A stretch of 64,000 bases of DNA from JAVJSD01 sp040219575 (GCA_040219575.1 JAVJSD010000044.1:1-64000); one strand, 5' to 3'; counted from the first letter of the stretch, positions 41,720 through 50,145 are shown. Translations and numbers: made by a program. The notes: generated by a model not told the origin, from the sequence alone.

Positions 41720-43020
41720 TTGGATTCGCGGGACTTTCGCATCTCGGCATCGTCAGCAGCATCGCCACGGCCTCCAAGGGGTTTCGCGTGGTGGCCTGGG
41801 ACGGCAGCGAGATCTTGTGCGACGAACTCACCGCTGGCGAGCTGCCGGTCCACGAGCCGGGCCTGCCGGAGTTGCTCGAGGATTGCCGCGGCCGGATTGA
41901 GTTCACGGCCGACGCCGAGCGCCTGCACGACTGCGACGTCGTCGTCTTCTCGATCGACATTCCCACCAGTTCGGCCAACGAAAGCGACTGCTCGGCGCTC
42001 GATCGGCTGATCGATTCGGTGCTGCCGCAGCTCTCGCCGCAGTCCACGCTGGTCGTGCTGAGCCAGGTTCGTCCCGGCTACACGCGCGGTTTGAGCGAGC
42101 GGATCCACGCCACGCCCGGCTTCGAGAACACGGTCGTTCATTACCAGGTGGAGACGCTCATTTTCGGCCGCGCGGTCGAGCGGGCCGTCAGCCCCGAGCG
42201 TTTCATGATCGGCTGCGCCGATCCGGCCGAGCCGCTGCCGCCGGCTTTCCAGGCCATGCTCGAGGCGTTCGATTGCCCGCTGTTGCCGATGCGCTTCGAG
42301 AGCGCCGAATTATGCAAGACGGCGATCAACCTGTTTTTGGTCGCCTCCGTCTCCACGACGAACACGCTCTCGGAACTGTGCGAAGGCATCGGGGCCGACT
42401 GGTTTGAAATCGCTCCCGCGCTGCGGCTCGACAAGCGGATCGGACCGCACGCCTACCTGCACCCCGGCTTGGGGCTCTCCGGCGGCAACCTGGAACGCGA
42501 CCTGGTGACGCTCACCTCGCTCGCCTGTCAGGTCGGCAGCGACCATGGCGTGATCGACGCCTACGTCAACAACAGCGTCTACCGCCGCGACTGGGTGCTG
42601 AGAACGCTGCACGAACAACTCGACACGGGCCGCCGCAAACCGCAGGTCGCGGTGTGGGGTCTGGCTTACAAGCCGCAGACGCATTCGATCAAGAACTCGC
42701 CTTCGGTGGCGCTGATCGAACACCTGCGGGCCCATCACGTCGCGGTCTACGACCCGCAGGCGAAGTTTCCCGGCGCGCCGCCCCGGCATGTGATCATGGC
42801 GGAGACGGCGCTCGACGCCTGCCGCGGCGCCGACGCCCTGATCGTGATGACTCCCTGGCCGGAATTCGGCTCGATCGACCTGCAACAAGCGGCGGACCAG
42901 CTCAACGGCAGCCTCGTGCTCGACCCGCTCGGCTGTCTGGATGAAGCGACTTGCCGCCGTCTCGGCCTGGCTTACCGCAAGCTGGGCGTCAACCCCCTTC
43001 CCAAGGACCTCGCCGCATGA
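41707..43020 (+). CDS. UDP-sugar dehydrogenase homologue lacking catalytic Cys
   Basis: This 437-residue protein has the full UDP-glucose/GDP-mannose dehydrogenase layout: an N-terminal Rossmann domain (VIGFAGLSHLGIVSSIA), central dimer helices with FESAELCKTAINLFLVASVS, and a C-terminal UDP-binding domain (VAVWGLAYKPQTHSIKNSPS). In active enzymes the segment G-G-S-C-F-P-K-D carries the catalytic Cys; here it reads S-G-G-N-L-E-R-D with Asn261 in that place. The upstream active-site Lys (ELCKT, 204) is kept. It therefore cannot do the normal two-step oxidation to a uronic acid; it may do a one-step oxidation or be an epimerase-like or structural partner. It overlaps the next gene by ATGA. Confidence 0.87.
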   Translation: MGGVIGFAGLSHLGIVSSIATASKGFRVVAWDGSEILCDELTAGELPVHEPGLPELLEDCRGRIEFTADAERLHDCDVVVFSIDIPTSSANESDCSALDRLIDSVLPQLSPQSTLVVLSQVRPGYTRGLSERIHATPGFENTVVHYQVETLIFGRAVERAVSPERFMIGCADPAEPLPPAFQAMLEAFDCPLLPMRFESAELCKTAINLFLVASVSTTNTLSELCEGIGADWFEIAPALRLDKRIGPHAYLHPGLGLSGGNLERDLVTLTSLACQVGSDHGVIDAYVNNSVYRRDWVLRTLHEQLDTGRRKPQVAVWGLAYKPQTHSIKNSPSVALIEHLRAHHVAVYDPQAKFPGAPPRHVIMAETALDACRGADALIVMTPWPEFGSIDLQQAADQLNGSLVLDPLGCLDEATCRRLGLAYRKLGVNPLPKDLAA

Positions 43021-43928
43021 TCAATCATCTTCACCAGCAACCGTCTTCTCCCCGGCGCGTCGTCATTCTGGGCGGCTCCGGCTTCATCGGCAAGACGCTC
43101 GCCAAGCGGCTGCGCGACGCCGGAACCGAGGTGGTCGCCCTGTCGTCGTCCGATCTGAATCTGACGGCCGACGACGCCCCGGAAAAGCTCGCCAGGCAAC
43201 TCCAGCCGACCGACGCGCTGGTCTTCGCCTCCTGCCTGACGCCCGACAAGGGCAAGGACATCGGCACGACGATGCAAAACCTGGCGATGGGCCACCACGT
43301 GGCGACGGCGCTCGAGCAGAGCCCCGTGGCGCATGTGATCTACATCAGCAGCGACGCCGTCTACGCCGACGATGTCTCGCTGGCCAGCGAAACCGCCAAG
43401 TGCGAACCGGCCTCGCTGTACGGCATGGGCCACCTGATGCGCGAACGGATGATGGAGACCGCGGCCGCCTCCGGCGACCTGCCGCTGTTCATCCTGCGGG
43501 CCTCGCTGGTGTACGGAAACGACGACACGCACAACAGCTACGGACCCAACCGCTTTCGTCGGGCGGCCGCCGAGAAAGGCCAGATCGATCTGTTCGGCGG
43601 CGGCGAGGAGACGCGCGATCACATCGCCATCGACGACGTCTGCCGGCTGATCGAACAGGCCCTGCTGCACCGCAGCACGGGCATCTTGAACGCCGCCACC
43701 GGCGTCTCGACCTCGTTCTTCGACGTGGCCACGCTGGTCGCCGAGTTCGCCGACGGCGACGTGAAAGTGAATTGCAGCCAGCGCCGCAATCCGGTCACGC
43801 ACCGCAAGTACGACATCACCAACACGCTCAAAGCGTTTCCCAACTTCCGCTTCAAAACGCTCCGCGAAGGCGTCGCCGAGTGCGCCAAGCAAGCCAAGCA
43901 GACAGGATCGCTGAAAGCGGTCGCCTGA
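43017..43928 (+). CDS. SDR-family NAD-dependent epimerase/dehydratase, altered active site
   Basis: This 303-residue SDR has VVILGGSGFIGKTLAKRLRD, a catalytic Ser candidate in IYISSDAVYAD, and LFILRASLVYGNDDTHNSYG. At the Y-x-x-x-K site it reads Y135-G-M-G-H139, so His replaces the Lys. It overlaps the dehydrogenase homologue (ATGA) and precedes a Nudix gene by 8 bases. It probably acts on an NDP-sugar in this pathway, with unusual chemistry or reduced activity. Confidence 0.85.
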   Translation: MINHLHQQPSSPRRVVILGGSGFIGKTLAKRLRDAGTEVVALSSSDLNLTADDAPEKLARQLQPTDALVFASCLTPDKGKDIGTTMQNLAMGHHVATALEQSPVAHVIYISSDAVYADDVSLASETAKCEPASLYGMGHLMRERMMETAAASGDLPLFILRASLVYGNDDTHNSYGPNRFRRAAAEKGQIDLFGGGEETRDHIAIDDVCRLIEQALLHRSTGILNAATGVSTSFFDVATLVAEFADGDVKVNCSQRRNPVTHRKYDITNTLKAFPNFRFKTLREGVAECAKQAKQTGSLKAVA

Positions 43929-43936
43929 GCCGTACG

Positions 43937-44398
43937 ATGAACGAGTCATCCCAGCCCAAACGCGTCGCCGCCGTCGTCCTCCTGCGGGACGACGGCGCGG
44001 CGCTTTTGCAGTTGCGCGACGACAAACCGGGGTTGCCGCGCGCTGGAATGTGGGTGATGCCGGGAGGACATTGCGATCCCGGTGAAACGATGGAAGACTG
44101 CGCGCGGCGCGAGTTTCTGGAAGAGACCGACTACGACTGCCACGACCTGAAGTTCCTCGCCCGCTACGACGACCACGATCCAACCACCGACCGACATTTT
44201 GACTTGCACCTTTACTGGGCGCGGTACGACGGCCGGCAACCGTACTGCTGCCGAGAAGGTCAGGATCTGCGATTCGTGCCGCGGCAGGGCGCGGAACAGC
44301 TGAACATGCCGAGGCTGCTGATTGCGTGTTGGGACGCATCCCTGGCGCTGGCCGGATGCGAAATCGACTCTCGGGCCGACATGGCCGCCGACGCTTGA
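43937..44398 (+). CDS. Nudix hydrolase
   Basis: This 153-residue protein has the Nudix box GGHCDPGETMEDCARREFLEETD, with REFLEE as the metal-binding core. The usual final Gly is replaced by Asp. It starts at MNESSQPKRVAAVVLL, eight bases after the SDR stop, and may cleave NDP-sugars or another nucleotide. Because it sits at the end of the sugar operon, it could trim unwanted NDP-sugars, but this is inference. Confidence 0.9.
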   Translation: MNESSQPKRVAAVVLLRDDGAALLQLRDDKPGLPRAGMWVMPGGHCDPGETMEDCARREFLEETDYDCHDLKFLARYDDHDPTTDRHFDLHLYWARYDGRQPYCCREGQDLRFVPRQGAEQLNMPRLLIACWDASLALAGCEIDSRADMAADA

Positions 44399-44417
44399 TG
44401 TCGCGTCGAACGTAGGG

Positions 44418-44515
44418 ATTGGAGTAGCAGAAGTCGTGAGACTTCTACAAGAACTCTGAGAGTTCGATCTCGGCCACGATTTCACGAAACGTCACGAGTT
44501 CGGCTGCCAGAGAAT
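44418..44515. repeat. GTAGCAGAAGTCGTGAGACT hairpin, degenerate copy
   Basis: GTAGCAGAAGTCGTGAGACT is followed by TCTACAAGAACTCTGAGAGTTC. The right part to 44515 has ACGTCACGAGTTCGGCTGCC, which partly matches the same family. It lies between the Nudix gene and the UPF0104-like gene. Confidence 0.55.
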
Positions 44516-44644
44516 CGACCCGACATGGCGCTCGCGCCGTGTCAAAAGAACCGTGTGGGAATTCCTGACGCCCAGCGCGATGCGCCGCTGAGACAACCTA
44601 CCCGCGGGCGAACGTCCTGCGGTTCACCCCGAAAATGTGCGACC

Positions 44645-45760
44645 ATGAAGAGAATCATCATTCAAGTCTGCAAGTATGCTGTCTCCTTCAGCCTGCTGGC
44701 CTACCTCTTCTACTCGGCGTCGCGCAACGACAGCTTTCGCGACCTGATCGATCAGCCGAAGCACTGGGGCCTGTTGGTCATCGCGCTGCTGGTCACGATG
44801 GCCGCCACGATGCTCTCGATGGTCCGCTGGTACCTGCTGGTGCGGGCGCTCGACCTGCCCTTCACATTGCGAGACGCCTTCCGCCTCGGATTTCTGGGAT
44901 ACATGTTCAACTTCTTCTCGTTCGGCGTGGTGGGAGGAGACCTGCTCAAGGCGGTCACCATCGCCCGCCAGCAACCGGAGCGCCGCGCCGAGGCCATGGC
45001 CACGGTGTTCATCGATCGCGCCGTGGGGCTCTACGCCCTGTTCATTTTGGTCACGTGCGGATTCCTGTGGATCAACGCGACGGGTTTCGAGGTCGGCAGC
45101 GAAACAGTGAGTTCCGCCATCGACCGGCTCAGTCAGGTCGCCATCGGCGTCACGGCGGTGGGGGCGGTCGCGGGCTGCGTGATTCTTTCGCCCGGCTTCA
45201 CGAGAAACCCGCTGTCGCGGGCCGCGACCCGACTGCCGGTTATCGGCGGCGTCGTCGAGCGGCTGTTGGGCGCGGCCGAAATGTACCGCCGCCGGATTCC
45301 CTTGTTGATGGTCGCCATGGGAATGAGCGTTCTGGTGCATTGCATGTCGGCCGTGTCGATCTATCTGCTGGCCTCCGGACTACCCGGCCCCGCGCCGTCG
45401 TTCGCCACGCACTTCGTAATCGTTCCCATCGCCACCGTGGCCGCGGCCGTGCCGTTGCCGGGCGGACTCGGCGCGTTCGAGATGGCGCTCAATCTGCTCT
45501 ATCGCAACGCCATGGGGGCGGCCACCGTCGGCAGCAAAGGGTTCGTGGTGGCGCTGGCCGCCCTGGTGATCAAACTCCTGATCGCCGCGGTGGGAATGGT
45601 GATGTACCTGGCCAGCCGTAAACGCATCGAGGATCTGATGCACGAGACGCCCGGCGAATTGACGCCGGAGTCGGCGAACGAGCCGGCGCCGATTCTGGCC
45701 CCGGCGCCAAGTCGGCTCGTCGATTCTCCCGCTCCCGCCGCGGCCAGGCGAGTCGCCTAG
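44645..45760 (+). CDS. UPF0104 / LPG-synthase-like multi-span membrane protein
   Basis: This 371-residue protein has about eight hydrophobic helices and the family features GYMFNFFSFGVVGGDLLKAV, ATVFIDRAVGLYALF, and PIATVAAAVPLPGGLGAFEM. It belongs to the lysylphosphatidylglycerol-synthase transmembrane (UPF0104/YbhN) family. Members that lack the C-terminal synthase domain are often near glycan-synthesis genes and may flip lipid-linked precursors; this is not settled. It follows the sugar operon by 247 bases and a repeat, so it may be separately transcribed. Confidence 0.85.
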   Translation: MKRIIIQVCKYAVSFSLLAYLFYSASRNDSFRDLIDQPKHWGLLVIALLVTMAATMLSMVRWYLLVRALDLPFTLRDAFRLGFLGYMFNFFSFGVVGGDLLKAVTIARQQPERRAEAMATVFIDRAVGLYALFILVTCGFLWINATGFEVGSETVSSAIDRLSQVAIGVTAVGAVAGCVILSPGFTRNPLSRAATRLPVIGGVVERLLGAAEMYRRRIPLLMVAMGMSVLVHCMSAVSIYLLASGLPGPAPSFATHFVIVPIATVAAAVPLPGGLGAFEMALNLLYRNAMGAATVGSKGFVVALAALVIKLLIAAVGMVMYLASRKRIEDLMHETPGELTPESANEPAPILAPAPSRLVDSPAPAAARRVA

Positions 45761-45842
45761 CCGAGCATCGCTGACGGAAGGCGTCAGAAGGGCAGGCAAT
45801 TTCTCCCTCCGTTGAGATGGGTCGTCCGGGCCGCCCCTTCGG

Positions 45843-46760
45843 TCAAAGTCCGTTTAGTACGAGATTCCACAACCAGAACAGATCCGCCGCGACGATCCGC
45901 AGGAATAGCACGCATACAACCAGAAAGCCAAGGAGGGACAGCAACGTCTCCACTTTCATGGGTGCCGGGCTTCTGATCGCTATCTCAAGCAGTAGAAACA
46001 GAAGGCGGCCGCCGTTGAGCACGGGGATTGGCAACAGATTGACCCAGCCGTTGATGATCGCGCCGCAGCCAAAGCAGGTCAGCCAACCGACCAGCGACTG
46101 TTTGGCGACGGCGCCGCACGTCGCGAAAAATCCGATCCACCCGCCGCAGCCTTGCAGAGACTCGATGAAGAAATAGCGAGGAGCCAGATACAAGGCGACA
46201 TCCCGCACGAAGTCCAGTTGGGATCGCAAAGATGACGGCGCTTCGCCAAATGTGAGCCCGCTGACCGCCACGGGGTGAATGGTCCCCGACGCCACGGGAG
46301 TCAACTGGAGTTGAGGTGATTTCATCACCGGCGCCGCGCACAACAGCGCCAATCCCAGCGCCACCTGCGAGAGCGGCCCTACCACCAACAACACCAGCCG
46401 AACGAGAAGCGACGCGTTCTGAAAACTCCCATTTCCTGGATCCTCCAACGACGGAGCGTCTCCTGCCCGTTGCATCGGGTTGAAAGCTTTTTCGGCAACG
46501 GTCTCGTCTGCTGGCGGCTCGTCATCCCTAAGCCCTCGATACTTGGTATACCCGCCGAACGGCATCCAGCCGATTTTCCATTGCCAAAGCTTCCCTTGCC
46601 AACGGATCGCATCGCGATTGGAAATTGCGAACCCAATCGAAACCTCTTCGACCTTAACTCCCAAAACCCTGCCCAGCATCGCTTGTGACATCACATAGAC
46701 GGCGGTCATGGCGTAAAACGCCAGGACGGAGGCAAGCATCCACATTAGCAGCAGCGGCAT
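45843..46760 (-). CDS. Site-2 protease (RseP-like) homologue without catalytic residues
   Basis: This 305-residue protein has about five hydrophobic helices. It aligns with M50/RseP proteins at three places: LGVKVEEVSIGFA and KIGWMPFGGYTKYRG after helix 1, GPLSQVALGLAL, and NGWVNLLPIPVLNGGRLLF. The zinc motif HExxH that should precede LGVKVEE by 12 residues reads Y-V-M-S-Q, and the Asp of the LDGG motif is Asn. All zinc ligands are therefore lost. No PDZ domain is obvious between the halves. It could be a pseudoprotease that regulates another membrane protein. Confidence 0.8.
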   Translation of the reverse strand: MPLLLMWMLASVLAFYAMTAVYVMSQAMLGRVLGVKVEEVSIGFAISNRDAIRWQGKLWQWKIGWMPFGGYTKYRGLRDDEPPADETVAEKAFNPMQRAGDAPSLEDPGNGSFQNASLLVRLVLLVVGPLSQVALGLALLCAAPVMKSPQLQLTPVASGTIHPVAVSGLTFGEAPSSLRSQLDFVRDVALYLAPRYFFIESLQGCGGWIGFFATCGAVAKQSLVGWLTCFGCGAIINGWVNLLPIPVLNGGRLLFLLLEIAIRSPAPMKVETLLSLLGFLVVCVLFLRIVAADLFWLWNLVLNGL

Positions 46761-47181
46761 GGCGATATCCGTCGTCGTTCGTTGGGATCAAGGCGTCTCG
46801 ATCGCCCACTTGATCGGGGGCGCCCGTCGGCGTGAGATGGCCATCTGCCTCCAGCGACCGCCCTTTTTGATACCGCACGAGTCGGCCATCCGCGAGTCCA
46901 AGTTTGCAGGATTTGAAGCGTGCCGCACCGCAATCGCGGCTCCCTGAGAGACGGCGAACAGTCGCAGAGGTGCGAGGGTGTTTCAAGGGGGACCGTTGAG
47001 GCTGTCCCTGTGTTGCGTCCGCCGACGGCTCGAAGGGCGTTTTCTTGCATCCGCCGCCGGAGTTGCTTAGTCTCAGACTCGTGGCCGCTCTCTCCCCATG
47101 CGCCGTTGTCGAACGACGTTTGCAGCGCATGGCAGCGGCCGCCCGAGTCCACTGAGCATTCTCCAGCGGAAGGTTTCCAAC
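46761..47181. other. Intergenic stretch between divergent genes, no recognised feature
   Basis: I see no gene, strong palindrome or RNA. Start sites for both flanking genes lie at its ends, so the promoters are presumably here. Confidence 0.4.
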
Positions 47182-48921
47182 ATGATCTCGCGTTCTCTCG
47201 TTGTCGTTGCCGCCTTGTTCACGACGCTGACGGCCCTTGTCGCGCCGCAGGTCGGCGCCGCCGAGCAACCCAACGTGGTGCTGGTGATGACCGACGACCA
47301 GGGTTACGGCGACATCGCCGCGCACGGCAACAAGATGATCGAGACCCCGTCGATGGACAGGCTGTGGGCCGAGAGCGTGCGGCTCACCGACTTCCACGTC
47401 GATCCCACCTGCTCGCCCACCCGCAGCGCCCTGATGAGCGGCCGCTACTCGAACCGCACCGGCGTGTGGCACACCATCATGGGACGCTCGCTGATGTCGC
47501 CCGACGAGTTGACCGTCGCCGAGGTGTTCAAGGCCAACGGCTACCACACCGGCATGTTCGGCAAATGGCACCTGGGCGACAACTATCCGCTTCGGCCGGA
47601 GGATCAAGGTTTCGACTACGTCGTACGGCACGGCGGCGGCGGGGTCGGTCAGGGGCCCGACTACTGGGACAACGACTACTTCGACGACACCTACTGGCGC
47701 AACGGCGTGCCGGAGAAATTCAGCGGCTACTGCACCGATGTGTGGTTCGACGAGGCCTTGAAGTTCGTCGAGCGCAACAAGGACCGCCGCTTCTTTTGCT
47801 ATATCGCCACCAACGCGCCGCACGGACCGCTCAACGTCGATCCCAAATACGCCCAGCCGTACGAAGAGAAAGGCGTGCCGGCCAACATGAGCAAGTTCTA
47901 CGGCATGATCACCAACATCGACGAGAACCTGGCGCGGCTGCGCGAGAAACTCGACGAACTGGGCCTCGCCGACAACACGATCCTGATCTTCATGACCGAC
48001 AACGGCACCGCCACCGGCGTGGCCCGCGGCGGCGGCAAAGGGTGGAAGGGATTCAACGACGGCATGCGCGGCCAAAAGGGCTCGGAATACGACGGCGGAC
48101 ATCGCGTGCCGTTCTATATCCATTGGCCGGCGGGTGAATTGACCGGCGGCCGCGACGCCGACCAACTGACCGCCCACGTCGATGTCCTGCCGACGCTGGT
48201 CGACCTGTGTGGTTTGAAGAAGCCTCAAGGCCCGGCGCTCGACGGAACGTCGCTGAAGTCGATCCTGCACGGCGACGAGAAGGCGCTCCGCGATCGCACG
48301 TTGTTTGTGCACTCGCAGCGCGTGCACGATCCGGAGAAGTGGCGTAAGACCGCCGTCATGACCGAGCGTTGGCGGTTGGTCAACGGCAAGGAGTTGTACG
48401 ACATCCAGGCCGATCCGGGCCAGCAGACGAACGTCGCCGATGAGCATGCCGACGTCGTCGCGTCGCTCACTCGCAAGTACGACGCCTGGTGGGAGAGCCT
48501 CAAGCCGACGTTCGATCGCTACGTGCGGATCGGCCTCGGCGGAGCGACCGACAATCCCACCCGGTTGATGTCACACGATTGGGTCGTGAAAGACCAGAAG
48601 GATTCGGCCTGGCATCAGAACGCAATTCGCTCGGGCCACGTCGCCAGCGGGCCGTTCGCCGTCGAAGTCGTCTCCGACGGGAAGTATCGCGTCGACCTCT
48701 ATCGCTGGCCGAAGCACCTCAACCAGGCCGCCGGCATGCGACGCGCCCGACTGAAATTGGGCGAGTTGGAAGTCGAGCAAGACCTCGATCCCGACGCCAC
48801 GCACGCCTCGTTCGTGCTCGACCTGAAGCAGGGCCCCGCCATGATGCAATCGTGGCTGACAGACGAAAAGGGCGTCGATCGCGGCGCGTACCTGGTCTGG
48901 GTCGAACGGCTCGAGAAATAG
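47182..48921 (+). CDS. Secreted sulfatase (formylglycine type)
   Basis: This 579-residue type I sulfatase has a Sec signal peptide (SLVVVAALFTTLTALVAPQVGA). The metal-site motif VLVMTDDQGYGDIAAHGN lies near residues 33-50, the maturation motif C-S-P-T-R at Cys77 (C-x-P-x-R), and MFGKWHLGDNYP and FMTDNGTATG follow. The C-terminal about 110 residues (from LGGATDNPTRLMSHDWV) form an extra beta-rich domain seen in some planctomycete sulfatases. It is only distantly like the sulfatase at 21781-23295. The substrate is unknown. Confidence 0.93.
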   Translation: MISRSLVVVAALFTTLTALVAPQVGAAEQPNVVLVMTDDQGYGDIAAHGNKMIETPSMDRLWAESVRLTDFHVDPTCSPTRSALMSGRYSNRTGVWHTIMGRSLMSPDELTVAEVFKANGYHTGMFGKWHLGDNYPLRPEDQGFDYVVRHGGGGVGQGPDYWDNDYFDDTYWRNGVPEKFSGYCTDVWFDEALKFVERNKDRRFFCYIATNAPHGPLNVDPKYAQPYEEKGVPANMSKFYGMITNIDENLARLREKLDELGLADNTILIFMTDNGTATGVARGGGKGWKGFNDGMRGQKGSEYDGGHRVPFYIHWPAGELTGGRDADQLTAHVDVLPTLVDLCGLKKPQGPALDGTSLKSILHGDEKALRDRTLFVHSQRVHDPEKWRKTAVMTERWRLVNGKELYDIQADPGQQTNVADEHADVVASLTRKYDAWWESLKPTFDRYVRIGLGGATDNPTRLMSHDWVVKDQKDSAWHQNAIRSGHVASGPFAVEVVSDGKYRVDLYRWPKHLNQAAGMRRARLKLGELEVEQDLDPDATHASFVLDLKQGPAMMQSWLTDEKGVDRGAYLVWVERLEK

Positions 48922-48927
48922 CGGCCG

Positions 48928-48981
48928 GTCGTAGGACAGGCATCCTGCCTGTCTTGGCAGCCTGGAAGGCTACCCTACGAC
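48928..48981. repeat. GTCGTAGG-bounded palindromic element
   Basis: The ends GTCGTAGG (48928-48935) and CCTACGAC (48974-48981) are inverted repeats. Inside are the palindromes GACAGGCATCCTGCCTGTC and GGCAGCCTGGAAGGCTACC. It lies seven bases after the sulfatase stop. Confidence 0.7.
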
Positions 48982-48997
48982 GGAGGCGCTGGCGAGA

Positions 48998-49024
48998 CAT
49001 ACCGATGCTGGCAGCATCGGCTAC
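48998..49024. repeat. CGATGCTGGCAGCATCG palindrome at hemB stop
   Basis: The sequence ACCGATGCTGGCAGCATCGG is followed by CTACG. The CTA (49021-49023) is the complement of the TAG stop of hemB. It is the same family as 18088-18120 and 23300-23352. Confidence 0.7.
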
Positions 49025-50043
49025 GATTCGTCGTGAAGCAGCCGCGCGGCTTCGACGGCGAAGTACGTGAGGATGCCGTCGGCGCCCGCGCGTTTAAACG
49101 CCAGCAGGCTTTCCAGCATTACGTTCCGCCGGTCGAGCCAACCATGTTCGGCGGCGGCCGACAGCATCGCGTACTCGCCGCTGACCTGGTAGGCGAACGT
49201 CGGCAGGCCGAACGCCTCCTTCACCCGGTGCACGATGTCGAGATACGGCATGCCGGGTTTGACCATCACCATGTCGGCGCCTTCCGCCACGTCGAGCGCG
49301 ACTTCACGCAATGCCTCGTCGCCGTTGCCCGGGTCCATTTGATAGGTGCGCTTGTCGCCGCTGCCGAGACTGCCCGCTGAACCGACAGCGTCGCGAAACG
49401 GACCATAAAACGCTGAGGCGTATTTCGCCGCATACGACATGATCTGCACGTGCGCGTGCCCCGCTTCGTCCAGCGCCGCCCGCACCGCGCCGATGCGGCC
49501 GTCCATCATGTCGCTCGGCGCGATGATGTCGCAGCCCGCCTCGGCCTGCACGATCGACTGTTTGCACAGCGCGGCGACCGTCTCGTCGTTGACGACATAG
49601 CCGTCGCGCACCAGTCCGTCTTGTCCGTGACTGGAATAAGGATCGAGCGCCACATCGCAGATGACGCCGATTGCTTGATGCCGTTGTTTGATCGCCCGCA
49701 CGGCCCGACAGACGAGATTTTCCGGGTTGTAGGCCTCCTCAGCGTCGGGCGTCTTCTTGCTCGCCTCGGTGACCGGAAACACAGCGACGGCGGGAATGCC
49801 GAGTTGCTCCGCTTCGCCGACGGCCTCCACCAGCAGGTCGATCGAAAGCCGTTCGACGCCCGGCATCGAGGGAACGCGCTGCCGCGCGTTACGGCCCTCA
49901 TGCACGAACACCGGCCAGATCAGGTCGTCAACGGTCAGCCGATGCTCGGAAACCAATCGGCGCGACCAGTCGGTGCGGCGATTGCGGCGCATCCGCGTGG
50001 CGGGGAATGTTCCAGGATCGGTGGGCAGGCGGCGAGCGTTCAT
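49021..50043 (-). CDS. hemB: Porphobilinogen synthase (delta-aminolevulinate dehydratase)
   Basis: This 340-residue HemB condenses two 5-aminolevulinate molecules to porphobilinogen in heme synthesis. The catalytic lysines are in SYAAKYASAFYGPFRDA and MVMVKPGMPYLDI. The metal-site segment reads ICDVALDPYSSHGQDG, with Asp and Ala in place of the Cys triad, so this is the Mg-type rather than the Zn-type enzyme. The ATG at 50043 is chosen over a TTG 18 bases upstream. It stands alone, without other hem genes. Confidence 0.95.
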   Translation of the reverse strand: MNARRLPTDPGTFPATRMRRNRRTDWSRRLVSEHRLTVDDLIWPVFVHEGRNARQRVPSMPGVERLSIDLLVEAVGEAEQLGIPAVAVFPVTEASKKTPDAEEAYNPENLVCRAVRAIKQRHQAIGVICDVALDPYSSHGQDGLVRDGYVVNDETVAALCKQSIVQAEAGCDIIAPSDMMDGRIGAVRAALDEAGHAHVQIMSYAAKYASAFYGPFRDAVGSAGSLGSGDKRTYQMDPGNGDEALREVALDVAEGADMVMVKPGMPYLDIVHRVKEAFGLPTFAYQVSGEYAMLSAAAEHGWLDRRNVMLESLLAFKRAGADGILTYFAVEAARLLHDES

Positions 50044-50104
50044 TCCGCCATTAGAATTCAAGCCTTCGCACCCAACAAGGGACGCTTGTGCGGCGTCGCC
50101 GCCA

Positions 50105-50145
50105 GGAATTCCAGTAGCAGAAGTCGTGAGACTTCTGGAGGTTCA
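50105..50145. repeat. GTAGCAGAAGTCGTGAGACT hairpin
   Basis: AATTCCAGTAGCAGAAGTCG is followed by TGAGACTTCTGGAGGTTC; the AGAAGTC / GACTTCT arms are complementary. It is one more member of the dispersed hairpin family, located just after hemB starts. Confidence 0.6.

Noticed and set aside
41707..43020. Annotating this gene plainly as UDP-glucose 6-dehydrogenase
   Set aside because: The catalytic Cys is replaced by Asn, so the normal reaction is not supported by the sequence.
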